Under the pieces are notes generated by a model, which did not search any database, was not told the DNA's origin, and saw nothing but the letters and a program-made list of their open reading frames with translations. This document shows, piece by piece, positions 8,676 to 19,328 of a DNA stretch of 64,000 nucleotides. The translations under genes were made by a program, and so were the position numbers. Within the stretch, counting starts at the first letter, position 1; each line of letters begins with the position of its first letter. Source of the DNA: Saprospira sp. CCB-QB6 (lineage in GTDB: Bacteria; Bacteroidota; Bacteroidia; Chitinophagales; Saprospiraceae). The DNA lies in assembly GCF_028464065.1 (NCBI RefSeq), contig NZ_CP116808.1, positions 3,315,501-3,379,500 of the forward strand. The letters are read 5' to 3'.

Positions 8676-8814
8676 GGGGCTGCCCCTCCCTTCGGTCGGG
8701 TCGGGCTGTTTCGCAGCTCGCTGATTGCTCGGCCCTGCAGCACTAAAGCGCTTTGGTCTGGCCCTTCGGGCCACTGCTGTCCATCCCTCAGCCTGCGGCG
8801 GCTTCGCCGCCTGC
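8676..8814 (+). repeat. Mosaic hairpin repeat copy 3 (type A)
   Basis: Variable modules are CCTTCGG, CCCTTCGGG and a terminal GGCGGCTTCGCCGCC. It is translated in frame with the downstream methyltransferase, which produces a false 28-residue N-terminal extension. Confidence 0.85.
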
Positions 8815-8836
8815 AAAACCGCAAAATAAAACCAGC

Positions 8837-9424
8837 ATGAAAGAGGAACTTTCCGCAAATTATTGGCAAGGACGATATCTGGACCAAAATACGGGCTGGA
8901 ACGCAGGCCGCTGTACCCGCCCTATCGCTACATATATCGACCAACTCCAAGATGTAAAGCTCAAAATTCTTATTCCAGGCTGTGGCCATGGCCATGAAGC
9001 TCAATATCTCTACGAAAAAGGCTTTCGCAATATCCACCTCTGCGATTGGGCCCAAAAACCTTTGAACCAACTCCAAGAAAAATTAAGCGAATTACCCGCT
9101 AATCACTTCCATCAAGGCGATTTTTTTGCCCTGCAAGAAACAAAGTTCGATCTGATTATTGAGCAAACTTTTTTCTGTGCCCTTCCCCCAAGTTTGCGCC
9201 CCCAATACGCCCAAAAAATGGCTAGCCTATTGGCTCCTTCAGGCCAACTTATTGGTCTACTCTTCAAATTTCCACTAACAGAAGCTGGACCTCCTTTTGG
9301 CGGCAGCCTTGCCGAGTACCAACAACTTTTTAGCCCCCATTTTGCTGAAGTCCAAATAACAGATTGCTACAATTCGATTAAGCCTCGTTCAGGCAACGAA
9401 TATTTTGTACAACTGCGTCCCTAA
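8837..9424 (+). CDS. TPMT-like SAM-dependent methyltransferase
   Basis: This 195-residue protein resembles the thiopurine S-methyltransferase family. It has WQGRYLDQNTGWNAGRCTRP at 10-29, the SAM motif ILIPGCGHGHEA at 44-55, FDLIIEQTFFCALPP near 110 and ending with NEYFVQL. In this family the Trp-Gly/Asn-Gly segment near residue 20 helps bind substrate. The natural substrate in bacteria is unclear; toxic thiols, selenium or tellurium compounds are known examples. The start at 8837 is chosen because upstream codons are translated hairpin repeat. Confidence 0.85.
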   Translation: MKEELSANYWQGRYLDQNTGWNAGRCTRPIATYIDQLQDVKLKILIPGCGHGHEAQYLYEKGFRNIHLCDWAQKPLNQLQEKLSELPANHFHQGDFFALQETKFDLIIEQTFFCALPPSLRPQYAQKMASLLAPSGQLIGLLFKFPLTEAGPPFGGSLAEYQQLFSPHFAEVQITDCYNSIKPRSGNEYFVQLRP

Positions 9425-9426
9425 GG

Positions 9427-9458
9427 TTTGTCTAGCTCCCTAAGATAACTTATCTTTA
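9427..9458 (+). promoter_or_regulatory. Bacteroidota-type promoter of the 9481 lipoprotein gene
   Basis: TTTG at 9427-9430 and TATCTTTA at 9451-9458 are 20 nt apart, which fits the -33 TTTG and -7 TAnnTTTG pattern. The start codon lies 22 nt past the -7 box. It begins 3 nt after the preceding stop codon. Confidence 0.5.
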
Positions 9459-9480
9459 GGAACTCAAAAGACCATTCACT

Positions 9481-9918
9481 ATGCTTCGTTACTACACTAT
9501 TTTTTGTTTGTTCGGTTTGCTCTTTTCTTGCCAAAATGAGTCGATAAATTCTCCTTTAACTCAACAACATAAATTGGAGCTGGAGGAGCTGCGCTCTGTT
9601 GTGAAAGAAGAACGAGCAGAGCGCAGAATCAATTGGGCCAAAATAGATTTGGAGCAAATTCCACATATTTCGGAGCAAAGTAAAGTACTGCAAGAAGGCC
9701 TAAAAGTTTCTTTAGAAACAGAAGACAAAAATGAGTCTTTGGTCTGTAGTATTCTAGACCAAAACGGAGCTTTGCAACAACAGTTTTTTCCCCCCATTCA
9801 AGCAGGGAAAAAACAAAAACTAAATTTAGATTTTAGCCAATTCCAAGCTGGCGAATATTATGTGGTCATCCTTGGAGAGGCAACCTACCGCCGTTTTTCG
9901 GTGGCCAAATTGCGCTAA
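9481..9918 (+). CDS. Small lipoprotein of unknown function
   Basis: This 145-residue protein starts MLRYYTIFCLFGLLFSCQNE, a lipoprotein signal with Cys17. A Glu/Arg-rich helix (KLELEELRSVVKEERAERR) follows at about 30-48, then a beta-type C-terminal half with SLVCSILDQNG and FQAGEYYVVILG. The end resembles a small T9SS-type or Ig-like strand pattern, but is too short and divergent to name. It is separated by only 6 nt from the DUF2520 gene and is probably cotranscribed with it. Confidence 0.75.
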   Translation: MLRYYTIFCLFGLLFSCQNESINSPLTQQHKLELEELRSVVKEERAERRINWAKIDLEQIPHISEQSKVLQEGLKVSLETEDKNESLVCSILDQNGALQQQFFPPIQAGKKQKLNLDFSQFQAGEYYVVILGEATYRRFSVAKLR

Positions 9919-9924
9919 TACAAG

Positions 9925-10695
9925 ATGCAAATACATATTATAGGTACAGGTAAGGTCGGGCAAGCGCTCGGCCATGCTTTTTTTAGGGCAGGACATAGTA
10001 TTGGCCAATGCTATAGCCGAACTGCAGAAAAGGCCCAAGCCACAGCTCAAGCCTTAGGGGGGCAAGCCGTTTATCAATTGGACCAATTGAGCAATGAAGC
10101 TGGCTACTACCTTTTAGCCGTCCACGATCGAGCTATTTCTGAAGTATTGGCCCAATTGCCCGAAGGTATCCGCCAAGAACGACTGATTTTACATTGCTCT
10201 GGCGCTACGCCATTGAGCGCGCTAGCCGCAGCCAAACAATACGGCATTTTTTATCCCTTGCAAAGCTTTCATGAAGGTTATCAACCCGATTTGGCCAGCA
10301 TCCCCATCTGTTTGGCGGCTTCTTCGCCTGCTTTATTGGAGGAGCTCAAGTCTTTGGCCGAATCCTTAGCCTGTCGCTATCATTTGTTAGAGGAGGAGCA
10401 ATGGCCCGCCCTGCATTTGGCTGCCGTTATGGTTAATAATTTTAGCAATTATCTTTTTGCCATGGGCCAGACAATTTGTGAGCAAGCCCAAATTGACCCA
10501 GAAATTCTTTTTCCGCTTATTTTGCAAACAGCGCAGCGCTTAGAAGAAGGACCCGCCAAAGCTTTTCAGACGGGGCCCGCTATTCGGGGCGACCAAAGCA
10601 GTATGCAAAAGCATCAAGCCTATTTGGCAGCGCATCAACCGCAGTTGCAGGCCCTCTACCAATTGCTCAGTAAACGTATTGAGGAAGACCTTTAA
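9925..10695 (+). CDS. DUF2520 / Rossmann-like oxidoreductase
   Basis: This 256-residue protein has an N-terminal NADP-binding Rossmann fold with GTGKVG at residues 7-12 and LILHCSGATPLSAL near 90, then a helical domain from about 130 to 256 as in 6-phosphogluconate dehydrogenase-like proteins. The family (Rossmann-like plus DUF2520) is widespread in Bacteroidota. Motifs such as YPLQSFHEG and AAVMVNNFSNYLFA are characteristic. The substrate is not known. A hairpin repeat follows its stop within 20 nt. Confidence 0.85.
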   Translation: MQIHIIGTGKVGQALGHAFFRAGHSIGQCYSRTAEKAQATAQALGGQAVYQLDQLSNEAGYYLLAVHDRAISEVLAQLPEGIRQERLILHCSGATPLSALAAAKQYGIFYPLQSFHEGYQPDLASIPICLAASSPALLEELKSLAESLACRYHLLEEEQWPALHLAAVMVNNFSNYLFAMGQTICEQAQIDPEILFPLILQTAQRLEEGPAKAFQTGPAIRGDQSSMQKHQAYLAAHQPQLQALYQLLSKRIEEDL

Positions 10696-10710
10696 CTGCT
10701 TGGTCCATTT

Positions 10711-10859
10711 TGCAGTGGACAGGGCGCGAAGCGCCCGCAGGCCTAGCGATGTGCAGCAGTGGCCGTTAGGCCAGACCAAGGCAGCTTTGCTGCCGCAGGG
10801 CCGAGCAGACCTGCGAGCTGCGAAACGTAGCGCCGACGAGCGAAGCGAGGCGGAGGCCC
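10711..10859 (-). repeat. Mosaic hairpin repeat copy 4 (type B, inverted)
   Basis: This copy carries GGGCGCGAAGCGCCC, GGCAGCTTTGCTGCC and GAGCGAAGCGAGGC modules. It is followed to 10948 by an extra module, CAAGGCCTTTAGGCCGCAG and GTTCGACGACCAAAGGGAG. The extra module recurs inside copy 9 and after the third lipoprotein paralog. Confidence 0.8.
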
Positions 10860-10949
10860 AAAAACAGCAGCGAGCTGCGACAACAAGGCCTTTAGGCCGC
10901 AGTTCGACGACCAAAGGGAGTAACCGCCGACGAGTGAAGGCCCTAAAAA

Positions 10950-12392
10950 CTAGCTATCCAACAACAATTTTCGGTAGGCAATAATGCCCGAAAGGGCCAC
11001 GCCGGGGATGCCCTGGCCCGGATAAGCGGTGTCGCCACAAAGGTAAGCGCCCTTTTCTAGGCGGGCATCGAGCATTTGCCAAGGTTTGATTTGGAAAAAT
11101 TGAGGGTAGCCGCCCACAAAGCCAAATTTGCGTTGGGTCCAGCTTTCCCAGCTGCTAGAGGCCGAGCTATGGGTGCACAAAATCTGATCTTTAGCGATAT
11201 AGCCCTCTTGGTCCAGAACAGTTAGGATTTCTTGTTCTAGGGCCGCCTTGTCTCGAACGGGCCGGCCTGCTGGGTCTGGAATATGCGTAGAAATGGAGGC
11301 CACGCCCTGGCCCAAAGGTGCTCGATACCAATCTATGGGATCCGAAAAACTGAGAAAAATACTCTGGCTACCAATTTGCGAAAGTGGCTGTTTGAGGTGA
11401 ATTTGGTGGTGCAAAATGGGGGAATCCTCTCGGCGATTAAAGCCAATTCCCAATTGAAAAGCAGAGTTGAGCTGGGGACTGTCTAAAATGCGCTTTTGGT
11501 AGCGTTTATGCAGTTGGGGATCGGGCCAAATATCGAGTAAATTATTGATGGGAATGCCTGAAATTAGGCGGTCAAAAGCCATGGCCCCCTGATTGCTTTG
11601 CAGGATATATTGCCCATTTTTTCGGCTGATTTGCTCTACTTTTGTTTTGAGATGAAGCTGTCCGCCCTGCTCCTCAATATAATCGCAAAACGGCTTGACC
11701 AATTGATAGAGGCCGCCATAAACATAATAATTGCCAAAAAGAGTGTAGCAAAGGGCCGTGGCGCCAAACAAAATATTGACTTCCTCCAAATAATTTTGGG
11801 CCGTAATGAGCAATTGCTCATTGACAAAGGCGATAAAATCGGGATTTTTATCAAGGCCATATTGCTGCAAAAGTTGTTTCATCGAGCGAAAGGCAAGTCC
11901 CGCAAAAGCCAACTGCTTGGGCCGAAACCCCTTGAGCATAGGCCCTAAATCTCGCCAAGAAGAGGGCGGGAAACTTTGTTGTTGCAAAGAGGTTTGCCAA
12001 ACAAACTGACTAATTGTATAGCAGCGTCGCCAAAATGCGGCCTGCCCTTTAGGGCCAAAAACGCGCTCAGCCTCCCTAATCCAATCATCTAGATGTGCAA
12101 AGCGCTCTAAAGTTTGGCCATTTTTAAGCCGAACTTGCATCGGGCGCTCCAAGAGCTTTAGGTCAAGCTGAATACCCGTTTGTTGCAAAATATAGTGCAA
12201 GGGCATACCTTCATCTAATCCCACTACAGTTGTGGCACCAGCCTCAAAAATAAACCCTTTTCGATAATAAGAGCTCGTGCAACCCCCAGGCAAATAATTT
12301 TGTTCTATAATATGGACAGCATGTCCTTTTTTAGCCAAAAGGGCCCCCGCAGAAAGGCTGCCCATGCCTGATCCAATGATACCAATCTTCAT
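10950..12392 (-). CDS. CrtI/CrtD-like FAD-dependent desaturase or isomerase
   Basis: This 480-residue protein belongs to the phytoene desaturase superfamily. The FAD dinucleotide motif GSGMGSLSAG lies at 7-16, followed by VHIIEQNYLPGGCTSSYY. The C-terminal FAD segment is AYLCGDTAYPGQGIPGVALSG. Similar Bacteroidota proteins act in carotenoid pathways as CrtD-type C-3',4' desaturases or CrtH-like isomerases. No other crt gene is nearby, so the exact substrate is open. It is a single gene diverging from folE. Confidence 0.85.
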   Translation of the reverse strand: MKIGIIGSGMGSLSAGALLAKKGHAVHIIEQNYLPGGCTSSYYRKGFIFEAGATTVVGLDEGMPLHYILQQTGIQLDLKLLERPMQVRLKNGQTLERFAHLDDWIREAERVFGPKGQAAFWRRCYTISQFVWQTSLQQQSFPPSSWRDLGPMLKGFRPKQLAFAGLAFRSMKQLLQQYGLDKNPDFIAFVNEQLLITAQNYLEEVNILFGATALCYTLFGNYYVYGGLYQLVKPFCDYIEEQGGQLHLKTKVEQISRKNGQYILQSNQGAMAFDRLISGIPINNLLDIWPDPQLHKRYQKRILDSPQLNSAFQLGIGFNRREDSPILHHQIHLKQPLSQIGSQSIFLSFSDPIDWYRAPLGQGVASISTHIPDPAGRPVRDKAALEQEILTVLDQEGYIAKDQILCTHSSASSSWESWTQRKFGFVGGYPQFFQIKPWQMLDARLEKGAYLCGDTAYPGQGIPGVALSGIIAYRKLLLDS

Positions 12393-12682
12393 TTTTGCGC
12401 CAAAGTTTTTTTTTAACTAGTCTAAGTAGTATTTTAAACAAAAGAAAGTTAGGCCTGTTTGAAATAGGGCCTGAGTTCTACACCTAATTTCCCGAACTGC
12501 GCAAACTGCCTACTCTAAATCAGTATATTCTCTTAGCTTTGTGGTTTTGAGCTTGGTGCAAATTTTGCGAATGAGCGCACAAACCAACCGTAAAATTCAG
12601 TCGTATTCAGCGACGTATAAAGTAGCAGAGCTTTTTCTGAATTTTTTATCTGCCTATTTTTTCAGAAGTAAATTCAACCAAG
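12393..12682. other. Divergent intergenic region before folE
   Basis: This 290-nt region must hold promoters for the CrtI-like gene and folE. A TAGCTTTG box at 12534-12541 fits the Bacteroidota -7 consensus, but no TTG lies at the matching distance, so I do not call a promoter. No ORF or hairpin repeat is seen. Confidence 0.4.
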
Positions 12683-13378
12683 ATGAACCAATCCGTGAAA
12701 ACACTTACTGCCGAAGAGCAGGCCCTATTTGATGAAATGGGGGACCAACATATTCTCAGCTCCATTGATACCCCCATGCGCGAGGATGCCTTTTTGCTTT
12801 CTGATGAGGAAAAGATTGAACAAATCCAAACGCATTTTAAAGCCATTATGGAAATCATGGGCCTCGATCTTAGCGATGATTCGCTAAAAGGTACGCCTTA
12901 TCGGGTGGCCAAAATGTATATTAAAGAGATTTTTAGCGGCCTCAATCCCGCCAACAAACCCAAAGTTGCACTTTTCGAAAATAAATATCAGTATGAGGAA
13001 ATGCTGATTGAAAAGAACATTTTGCTGCAATCTACCTGCGAACACCACTTTTTGCCCATTTATGGCAAGGCGCATGTCGCCTATATCCCCAATGGCAAAG
13101 TGATTGGCCTCTCCAAAATTAACCGATTGGTGCAGTATTATGCCAAACGTCCGCAGGTCCAAGAGCGCCTAAGTCGCCAAATTCTAGAAGAACTAAAAGC
13201 TAGCCTTGGCACCGATGATGTGGCCGTTTATATTGATGCCAAACATATGTGCGTCTCTACCCGAGGCATCCAAGATATATCTAGTAGTACGGTAACAACC
13301 GCCTACAGTGGACAATTTGAAAAGGAGCAATTCCGCAAGGAGTTTTTAGCTGCCATCCACAATGATGTTCGCTACTAA
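12683..13378 (+). CDS. folE: GTP cyclohydrolase I
   Basis: The enzyme converts GTP to 7,8-dihydroneopterin triphosphate, the first step to folate, biopterin and queuosine-type precursors. Zinc ligands are visible in CEHHFLP (Cys119, His121 or His122) and HMCVSTRG (Cys190). [24 protein letters not shown] and RPQVQERL match the family, as does the C-terminal FLAAIHN. Its 231 residues fit the usual length, with about 40 acidic residues in front of the core. The ATG at 12683 is the first in this frame. Confidence 0.97.
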   Translation: MNQSVKTLTAEEQALFDEMGDQHILSSIDTPMREDAFLLSDEEKIEQIQTHFKAIMEIMGLDLSDDSLKGTPYRVAKMYIKEIFSGLNPANKPKVALFENKYQYEEMLIEKNILLQSTCEHHFLPIYGKAHVAYIPNGKVIGLSKINRLVQYYAKRPQVQERLSRQILEELKASLGTDDVAVYIDAKHMCVSTRGIQDISSSTVTTAYSGQFEKEQFRKEFLAAIHNDVRY

Positions 13379-13417
13379 ATAAAAGTTGCGCCTTACCGCT
13401 AGATGTTTATTGTTGTA

Positions 13418-13445
13418 GGTCCTCTGAGAAGAGGGCCTTTTTTTT
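13418..13445 (+). terminator. Terminator of folE
   Basis: GGTCCTCT pairs with AGAGGGCC around GAGA, followed by nine T. A hairpin repeat starts directly at the end of the T run. Confidence 0.75.
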
Positions 13446-13602
13446 GGGGCTGCCCCTCGCTTCGCTCGGGTCGGGCTATGTCGTGGCTCGCAGTTCTGCT
13501 CGGCCCTGCGCAAAAAATGCAAAGCATTTTTGCTTGGTCTGCGGCTGCGCCGCACCACTTTCTATCCCTCAGCCTGCGGGCGCTTCGCGCCCTGTCCACT
13601 GC
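13446..13602 (+). repeat. Mosaic hairpin repeat copy 5 (type A)
   Basis: The variable modules are TCGCTTCGCTCGGG, the AT-rich stem AAAAATGCAAAGCATTTTTG, GCGGCTGCGCCGC and GGGCGCTTCGCGCCC. It follows the folE terminator directly. From 13603 to 13696 I see only AT-rich spacer before mnmD. Confidence 0.85.
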
Positions 13603-13696
13603 AAATCTAATAGACCAACTAAACAACTTCTATTCTTGGGTTGTTGTATAGACATCAAAAAAACTTATTTTGCCCTGATTCAATTCAGTTTATTAT

Positions 13697-14386
13697 ATGC
13701 AAGCAGATTCTAACGCTAAAATTATTCTTACCGATGACGGCTCTCATAGCCTAGAATCGGCACAGTTCGAGGCCAGTTATCATTCAACACATGGGGCCAT
13801 TCAAGAAACCGATACGGTTTTTATCCAAGCCGCTTTAGCCCATCAATTGAGCAAGGCGCCTGAACAATTAGCCATTCTAGAAATTGGTTTTGGCACAGGT
13901 CTCAATGCACTCATGAGCTATTTGTATAGCCAAAAAGAAGCCCCCCAATGCCAAATTCAGTATTTGGCCCTAGAGGCTTACCCTATTAGCAGCGAAACAG
14001 CCGCTGCACTAAACTATACCGAAGAATTGGCCGCTGCAGCTAGCCAAGATACTTTTTTAGCCATGCATAGCTTGCCCAACCGCTGGCAAACCTTGGCCGA
14101 AAACTTTAACTTCTGCTTGAATATTCAGCGCTTTGAAGAATTAACCGCCCAAAACGCCTTTGATATTGTCTATTACGATGCTTTTTCGCCAAATGTACAA
14201 GCTGAACTTTGGGAGGAGCCCATGCTCAAAAAGATTTATGAGGCTATGCGTCCCGGCGCTTGCCTAAGTACCTACTGCGCTAAAGGTGCCTTCAAGCGAT
14301 TGCTCAAAAGCATAGGCTTTAGGGTAGAAGCTTTGCCTGGCCCAAAAGGCAAAAGAGAAATGACTAGAGCCTTTAAAGAGGCCTAA
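13697..14386 (+). CDS. mnmD: tRNA 5-aminomethyl-2-thiouridine methyltransferase MnmD
   Basis: The enzyme carries out the final SAM-dependent methylation of the wobble uridine (mnm5s2U34) in certain tRNAs. In many Bacteroidota it is a single domain, as here, without the MnmC1 oxidase. Signatures are KIILTDDGSHSL, the SAM motif EIGFGTGLNALMSY, LALEAYPI, and the catalytic-region VYYDAFSPN. The C-terminus has CLSTYCAKGAFKRLLKSIGF and PGPKGKREM. The 229-residue length is normal for stand-alone MnmD. Confidence 0.95.
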   Translation: MQADSNAKIILTDDGSHSLESAQFEASYHSTHGAIQETDTVFIQAALAHQLSKAPEQLAILEIGFGTGLNALMSYLYSQKEAPQCQIQYLALEAYPISSETAAALNYTEELAAAASQDTFLAMHSLPNRWQTLAENFNFCLNIQRFEELTAQNAFDIVYYDAFSPNVQAELWEEPMLKKIYEAMRPGACLSTYCAKGAFKRLLKSIGFRVEALPGPKGKREMTRAFKEA

Positions 14387-14418
14387 AAAAAAGCCTTGCA
14401 ATCTTGCAAGGCTTTTTT
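14385..14418. terminator. Bidirectional terminator between mnmD and the serine hydrolase gene
   Basis: AAAAGCCTTGCA pairs with TGCAAGGCTTTT around ATCT. A and T runs on both sides make it usable from either strand. Confidence 0.85.
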
Positions 14419-14430
14419 GTTGAACTAAAC

Positions 14431-15720
14431 TTAGTATTTTACCCAATTCAAGTATTCTCTTTGGCCATTTTGCTCAATCTCTAAAAGATAATAAGCCGCA
14501 GGCCAAGAGGTAAAATCAAGTTGAGGGTTATGGCTCTGCCCCGCTTTCAAAACTTTACCCTCAATACTCAATAAGCGCCAGCTAAAGGCCCCAGAAAGGC
14601 CCGAAATATGAAGCTCTCCCTGATTTGGATTGGGATAGAGCTGCCATTTTTCTTGCTCCAATTCCACTACCAAACTCGGACAGCTCAAATTATTGATGTA
14701 GCTCCAAATATCATTGCAAAGCTCTGCGGGGACATCATAGCCATTGGGCTCTTGGCCCATCCGAATCCAAACTAAATTTTCGGAAGGAACCACATTGATA
14801 AATTGCCCATTTTTTCCCAATGCCATATAACAATCACTAGGCGCATTGGGCATTAGTGGTCCCGAAAAACTAAATTGACTGCCAGGCAACAAATAACTGC
14901 TCTGTCCATTGAGCCAAGTTAAATAACCATAAGCTGGGTTCAGGGCCTGAGAGGGCCTGCGCATCGCCCCTAAATAAGCGGTATCCGACAAAATACTTTG
15001 TCCATCCCATTGTCCATCGGCCAATAACAATAAGCCAAAACGGGCCATAGATCGAGCCGTGCTAAAGTAAACATTGTTATAGCCTAAGGGAACAAAACTC
15101 CCATTCATGCCAATGGGCTGCTTAATTTTTTGATTGACATATTGGTTCATACTTAGGCCAGTGGCCTGAGTCAATACCCCATCCAAAAGGGTGTAGGGAC
15201 CATTGTGGTAGGCCCAACGCAAATCGGGATTAGTAAGATAAATGAGGCAACTATCATCGGTGCAAGTATGGTCCGCCACGCCATCATCCAAACCAGAGGT
15301 CATGCTGAGTTGATGAATAATTTGAATGGCTCCCTCTTGTTGAGGCGTACAACTGCTCCAGCCACTGCCCAAATAATGCGAGCTGCTATCGGTTAGACTG
15401 AGCTGCCCATCCGCTAGGGCTTGACCAAGTAAAAAGGCCGTTAGGGTTTTGCCCGCTGAGGCCCAATACCAATTATCTGTGGCGCTATGCCCATTAAAGT
15501 ATTGCTCCAACACAATTTTTCCATCCTTTAAGAGGATAAAGGCTTTACTATCAGCTTGATCTAAAAACTGATAAAGGCTATCTATGCGGCTGTCGCAATA
15601 GCCCAAATCCTGAACCGATAGACTATCCCAATTTCCAGCGCTATCTGGAAAGTACAGCCCTTGAGCAGGCAGCAACTGGCCCCAAAACAGGCCCAAGATA
15701 GAGAGGTAGATAATTCTCAT
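14431..15720 (-). CDS. Secreted beta-lactamase-family serine hydrolase with T9SS domain
   Basis: This 429-residue protein has a signal peptide (MRIIYLSILGLFWGQLLPAQG). A class C beta-lactamase/DD-peptidase-like domain follows, with the SxxK nucleophile motif SAGK at 88-91 and YHN at 171-173 as the YxN motif. Two cysteine pairs near 42-160 suggest an exported protein. From about residue 355 a C-terminal type IX secretion domain is seen, with LYPNPNQGELHISGL and ending YLNWVKY. The natural substrate is more likely a peptide or ester than a beta-lactam. It is probably released or attached at the cell surface. Confidence 0.9.
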   Translation of the reverse strand: MRIIYLSILGLFWGQLLPAQGLYFPDSAGNWDSLSVQDLGYCDSRIDSLYQFLDQADSKAFILLKDGKIVLEQYFNGHSATDNWYWASAGKTLTAFLLGQALADGQLSLTDSSSHYLGSGWSSCTPQQEGAIQIIHQLSMTSGLDDGVADHTCTDDSCLIYLTNPDLRWAYHNGPYTLLDGVLTQATGLSMNQYVNQKIKQPIGMNGSFVPLGYNNVYFSTARSMARFGLLLLADGQWDGQSILSDTAYLGAMRRPSQALNPAYGYLTWLNGQSSYLLPGSQFSFSGPLMPNAPSDCYMALGKNGQFINVVPSENLVWIRMGQEPNGYDVPAELCNDIWSYINNLSCPSLVVELEQEKWQLYPNPNQGELHISGLSGAFSWRLLSIEGKVLKAGQSHNPQLDFTSWPAAYYLLEIEQNGQREYLNWVKY

Positions 15721-15876
15721 ACATTTTATTTTTTATAATTTAAGCCGCCTACCACAAAAAAAAGGCCCAAAAGAAGGCCAAAAAAAATTAGTTTAACGCT
15801 ATAAATCTCTTACCTTTCTAAGGCTAAAAAGATCATATCTACTAGCTTACACACTTAATAATTTACCCGATTATCT

Positions 15877-16227
15877 ATGGAACGGAAAACCATTATCCAG
15901 TGGAGTATTACTGGAGCTGCGGTCCTTTTTTTTCTGGTCATTCTCATCTATACGATTGATTATATTGCTTATCGCGACGACCGCATCAAAAATAATTTGG
16001 CCACCAGCTTTTGCGAATGTACTTTGATGGAAGCGGTCCAAAATGGCGATTATGAATTGCTGGAAGATGGCTTCCAATATGCTACTGGCCTAAATCCCTG
16101 CTTTGCAGAAGAATTTGAACCTTATAAAAAGGGACTTTCAGATGCGCAAAGAGAGTTCTTTCTCCAAGATTTGGAGAAGAGAATCTTTAAGCGCTGCCCA
16201 CATAGTGCAGAGAAAGTTTTTCAATAA
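15877..16227 (+). CDS. Small single-pass membrane protein
   Basis: This 116-residue protein is not one I recognise. One membrane helix lies at about residues 9-30 (ITGAAVLFFLVILIYTIDYI). The remainder is soluble and holds four cysteines, including FCECTL and the C-terminal RCPHS, which could pair. Upstream is an AT-rich region of about 150 nt. A hairpin repeat separates it from ligA. Confidence 0.7.
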   Translation: MERKTIIQWSITGAAVLFFLVILIYTIDYIAYRDDRIKNNLATSFCECTLMEAVQNGDYELLEDGFQYATGLNPCFAEEFEPYKKGLSDAQREFFLQDLEKRIFKRCPHSAEKVFQ

Positions 16228-16256
16228 ATTTGGGCAAGAAACTAGACCAAGCGGTC

Positions 16257-16378
16257 CTTGGCCTAGCGATGTGTAGGGGTGGCCGAAGGCCAGACCAAAG
16301 GCGAAACGAAGTGGAGCCTGAAGGGCCGAGCAGACCTGCGAGCCCCGGAACGTAGCGCCTGCCGTAGGCAGGAGGCCC
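16257..16378 (-). repeat. Mosaic hairpin repeat copy 6 (type B, inverted)
   Basis: This short version holds GGCCGAAGGCC, GGCGAAACGAAGTGGAGCC (imperfect) and CCTGCCGTAGGCAGG. The ligA start is only 30 nt further on. Confidence 0.8.
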
Positions 16379-16404
16379 AAAAAACAAACAACTTTATAAA
16401 ATAA

Positions 16405-18540
<2,136 letters not shown>

Positions 18541-18552
18541 ATAATAATAACC

Positions 18553-19053
18553 ATGAAACAACTAGCTGATTACCAAGCAACCATTGAAGCGGCTATCCAG
18601 AAATTGGGCGTAGATCCCAAAGTTTGCCGCACCGACAAAGATAACCGCTGGCATTTGCATCGCGGCAATGCCCAAATTGTGGTCCTCCTCAGAGAATCAA
18701 CTACTTTTGAGCAGAAAAAACGCCCTAGTCTCGTGATCGTTTCGCCTATCGTTGTGGTGCCCGCCGCTATCGAGGCCCGCCAAGAACTACTCGAGCTGAT
18801 CCTCAAAACAAACCACCAACTCATTACCGAAAGCTTCTCTCTGACCAGAGAACAGGCTGGCCATGAGGTGGTTTACCTTAGCTCTACCTACTTTATCGAG
18901 GAGATGAGCATCGAGGAAATCGAGTACTCGCTCAGTAGCCTCAGCTATTTTGCCCTGCAATTTAGCAGCATGTTGCAAAAGCGCTTTATGGGCATCGACA
19001 ATAAAGAAAATGCCGAAAAAGAACATACGCCTTTTAAACTAGATGATGAGTAA
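18553..19053 (+). CDS. YbjN-like small protein
   Basis: This 166-residue cytoplasmic protein has the alternating pattern of YbjN or T3SS-chaperone-like folds: an N-terminal helix, strands in RWHLHRGNAQIVVLLRE and SLVIVSPIVVVP, then helices LLELILKTNHQLI and MSIEEIEYSLSSLSYFA. The acidic tail ends KLDDE. YbjN-like proteins have no firm biochemical role. It follows ligA by 12 nt and is probably cotranscribed, but no functional link is known. Assignment rests on fold pattern only. Confidence 0.65.
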   Translation: MKQLADYQATIEAAIQKLGVDPKVCRTDKDNRWHLHRGNAQIVVLLRESTTFEQKKRPSLVIVSPIVVVPAAIEARQELLELILKTNHQLITESFSLTREQAGHEVVYLSSTYFIEEMSIEEIEYSLSSLSYFALQFSSMLQKRFMGIDNKENAEKEHTPFKLDDE

Positions 19054-19067
19054 GATCTAGTTTTTTT

Positions 19068-19280
19068 GGGGCTGCCCCTTCCGCTAGGTTAAAACCCAGC
19101 GCAAAGCGGTATCGCTTTGCGAAGCTACACAAAATGAGGGTTGAAACCCTCATGAATTATTGGTCGGGTCGGGCTGTGTCGCAGCTCGCTGTTCGCTCGG
19201 CCCTGCACCGCCTTCGGCGGCTGGGTCTGGCGCTTTGCGCCACTGCTATCCATCCCTCAGCCTGCGGCCCTTTGGGCCTG
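19068..19280 (+). repeat. Mosaic hairpin repeat copy 7 (type A) with nested insertion
   Basis: This is the longest copy. After GGGGCTGCCCC, a segment of about 78 bp at 19083-19160 interrupts the frame, which resumes at GGTCGGGTCGGGCTGTG. The insertion is itself a two-hairpin element listed separately. Confidence 0.85.
19083..19160. repeat. Two-hairpin element nested in a larger repeat
   Basis: The element runs from TAGGTTAAAACC through CAAAGCGGTATCGCTTTG to GAGGGTTGAAACCCTC. A related element lies at 28995-29070 and a shortened one at 36692-36762. Its clean position inside repeat copy 7 suggests that it moved there. Confidence 0.7.
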
Positions 19281-19289
19281 TAAAACCGA

Positions 19290-19327
19290 TAAAAAGGGCC
19301 AATAACAATTCGTTATTGGCCCTTTGA
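19290..19327. terminator. Terminator downstream of nadB
   Basis: AAGGGCCAATAAC pairs exactly with GTTATTGGCCCTT around AATTC. It lies directly beyond the nadB stop on the minus strand. Confidence 0.8.
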
Positions 19328-19328
19328 T

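Noticed and set aside
12534-12541. folE promoter from a TAGCTTTG box
   Set aside because: No TTG or TTTG lies 19-21 nt upstream, so the box alone is not enough.
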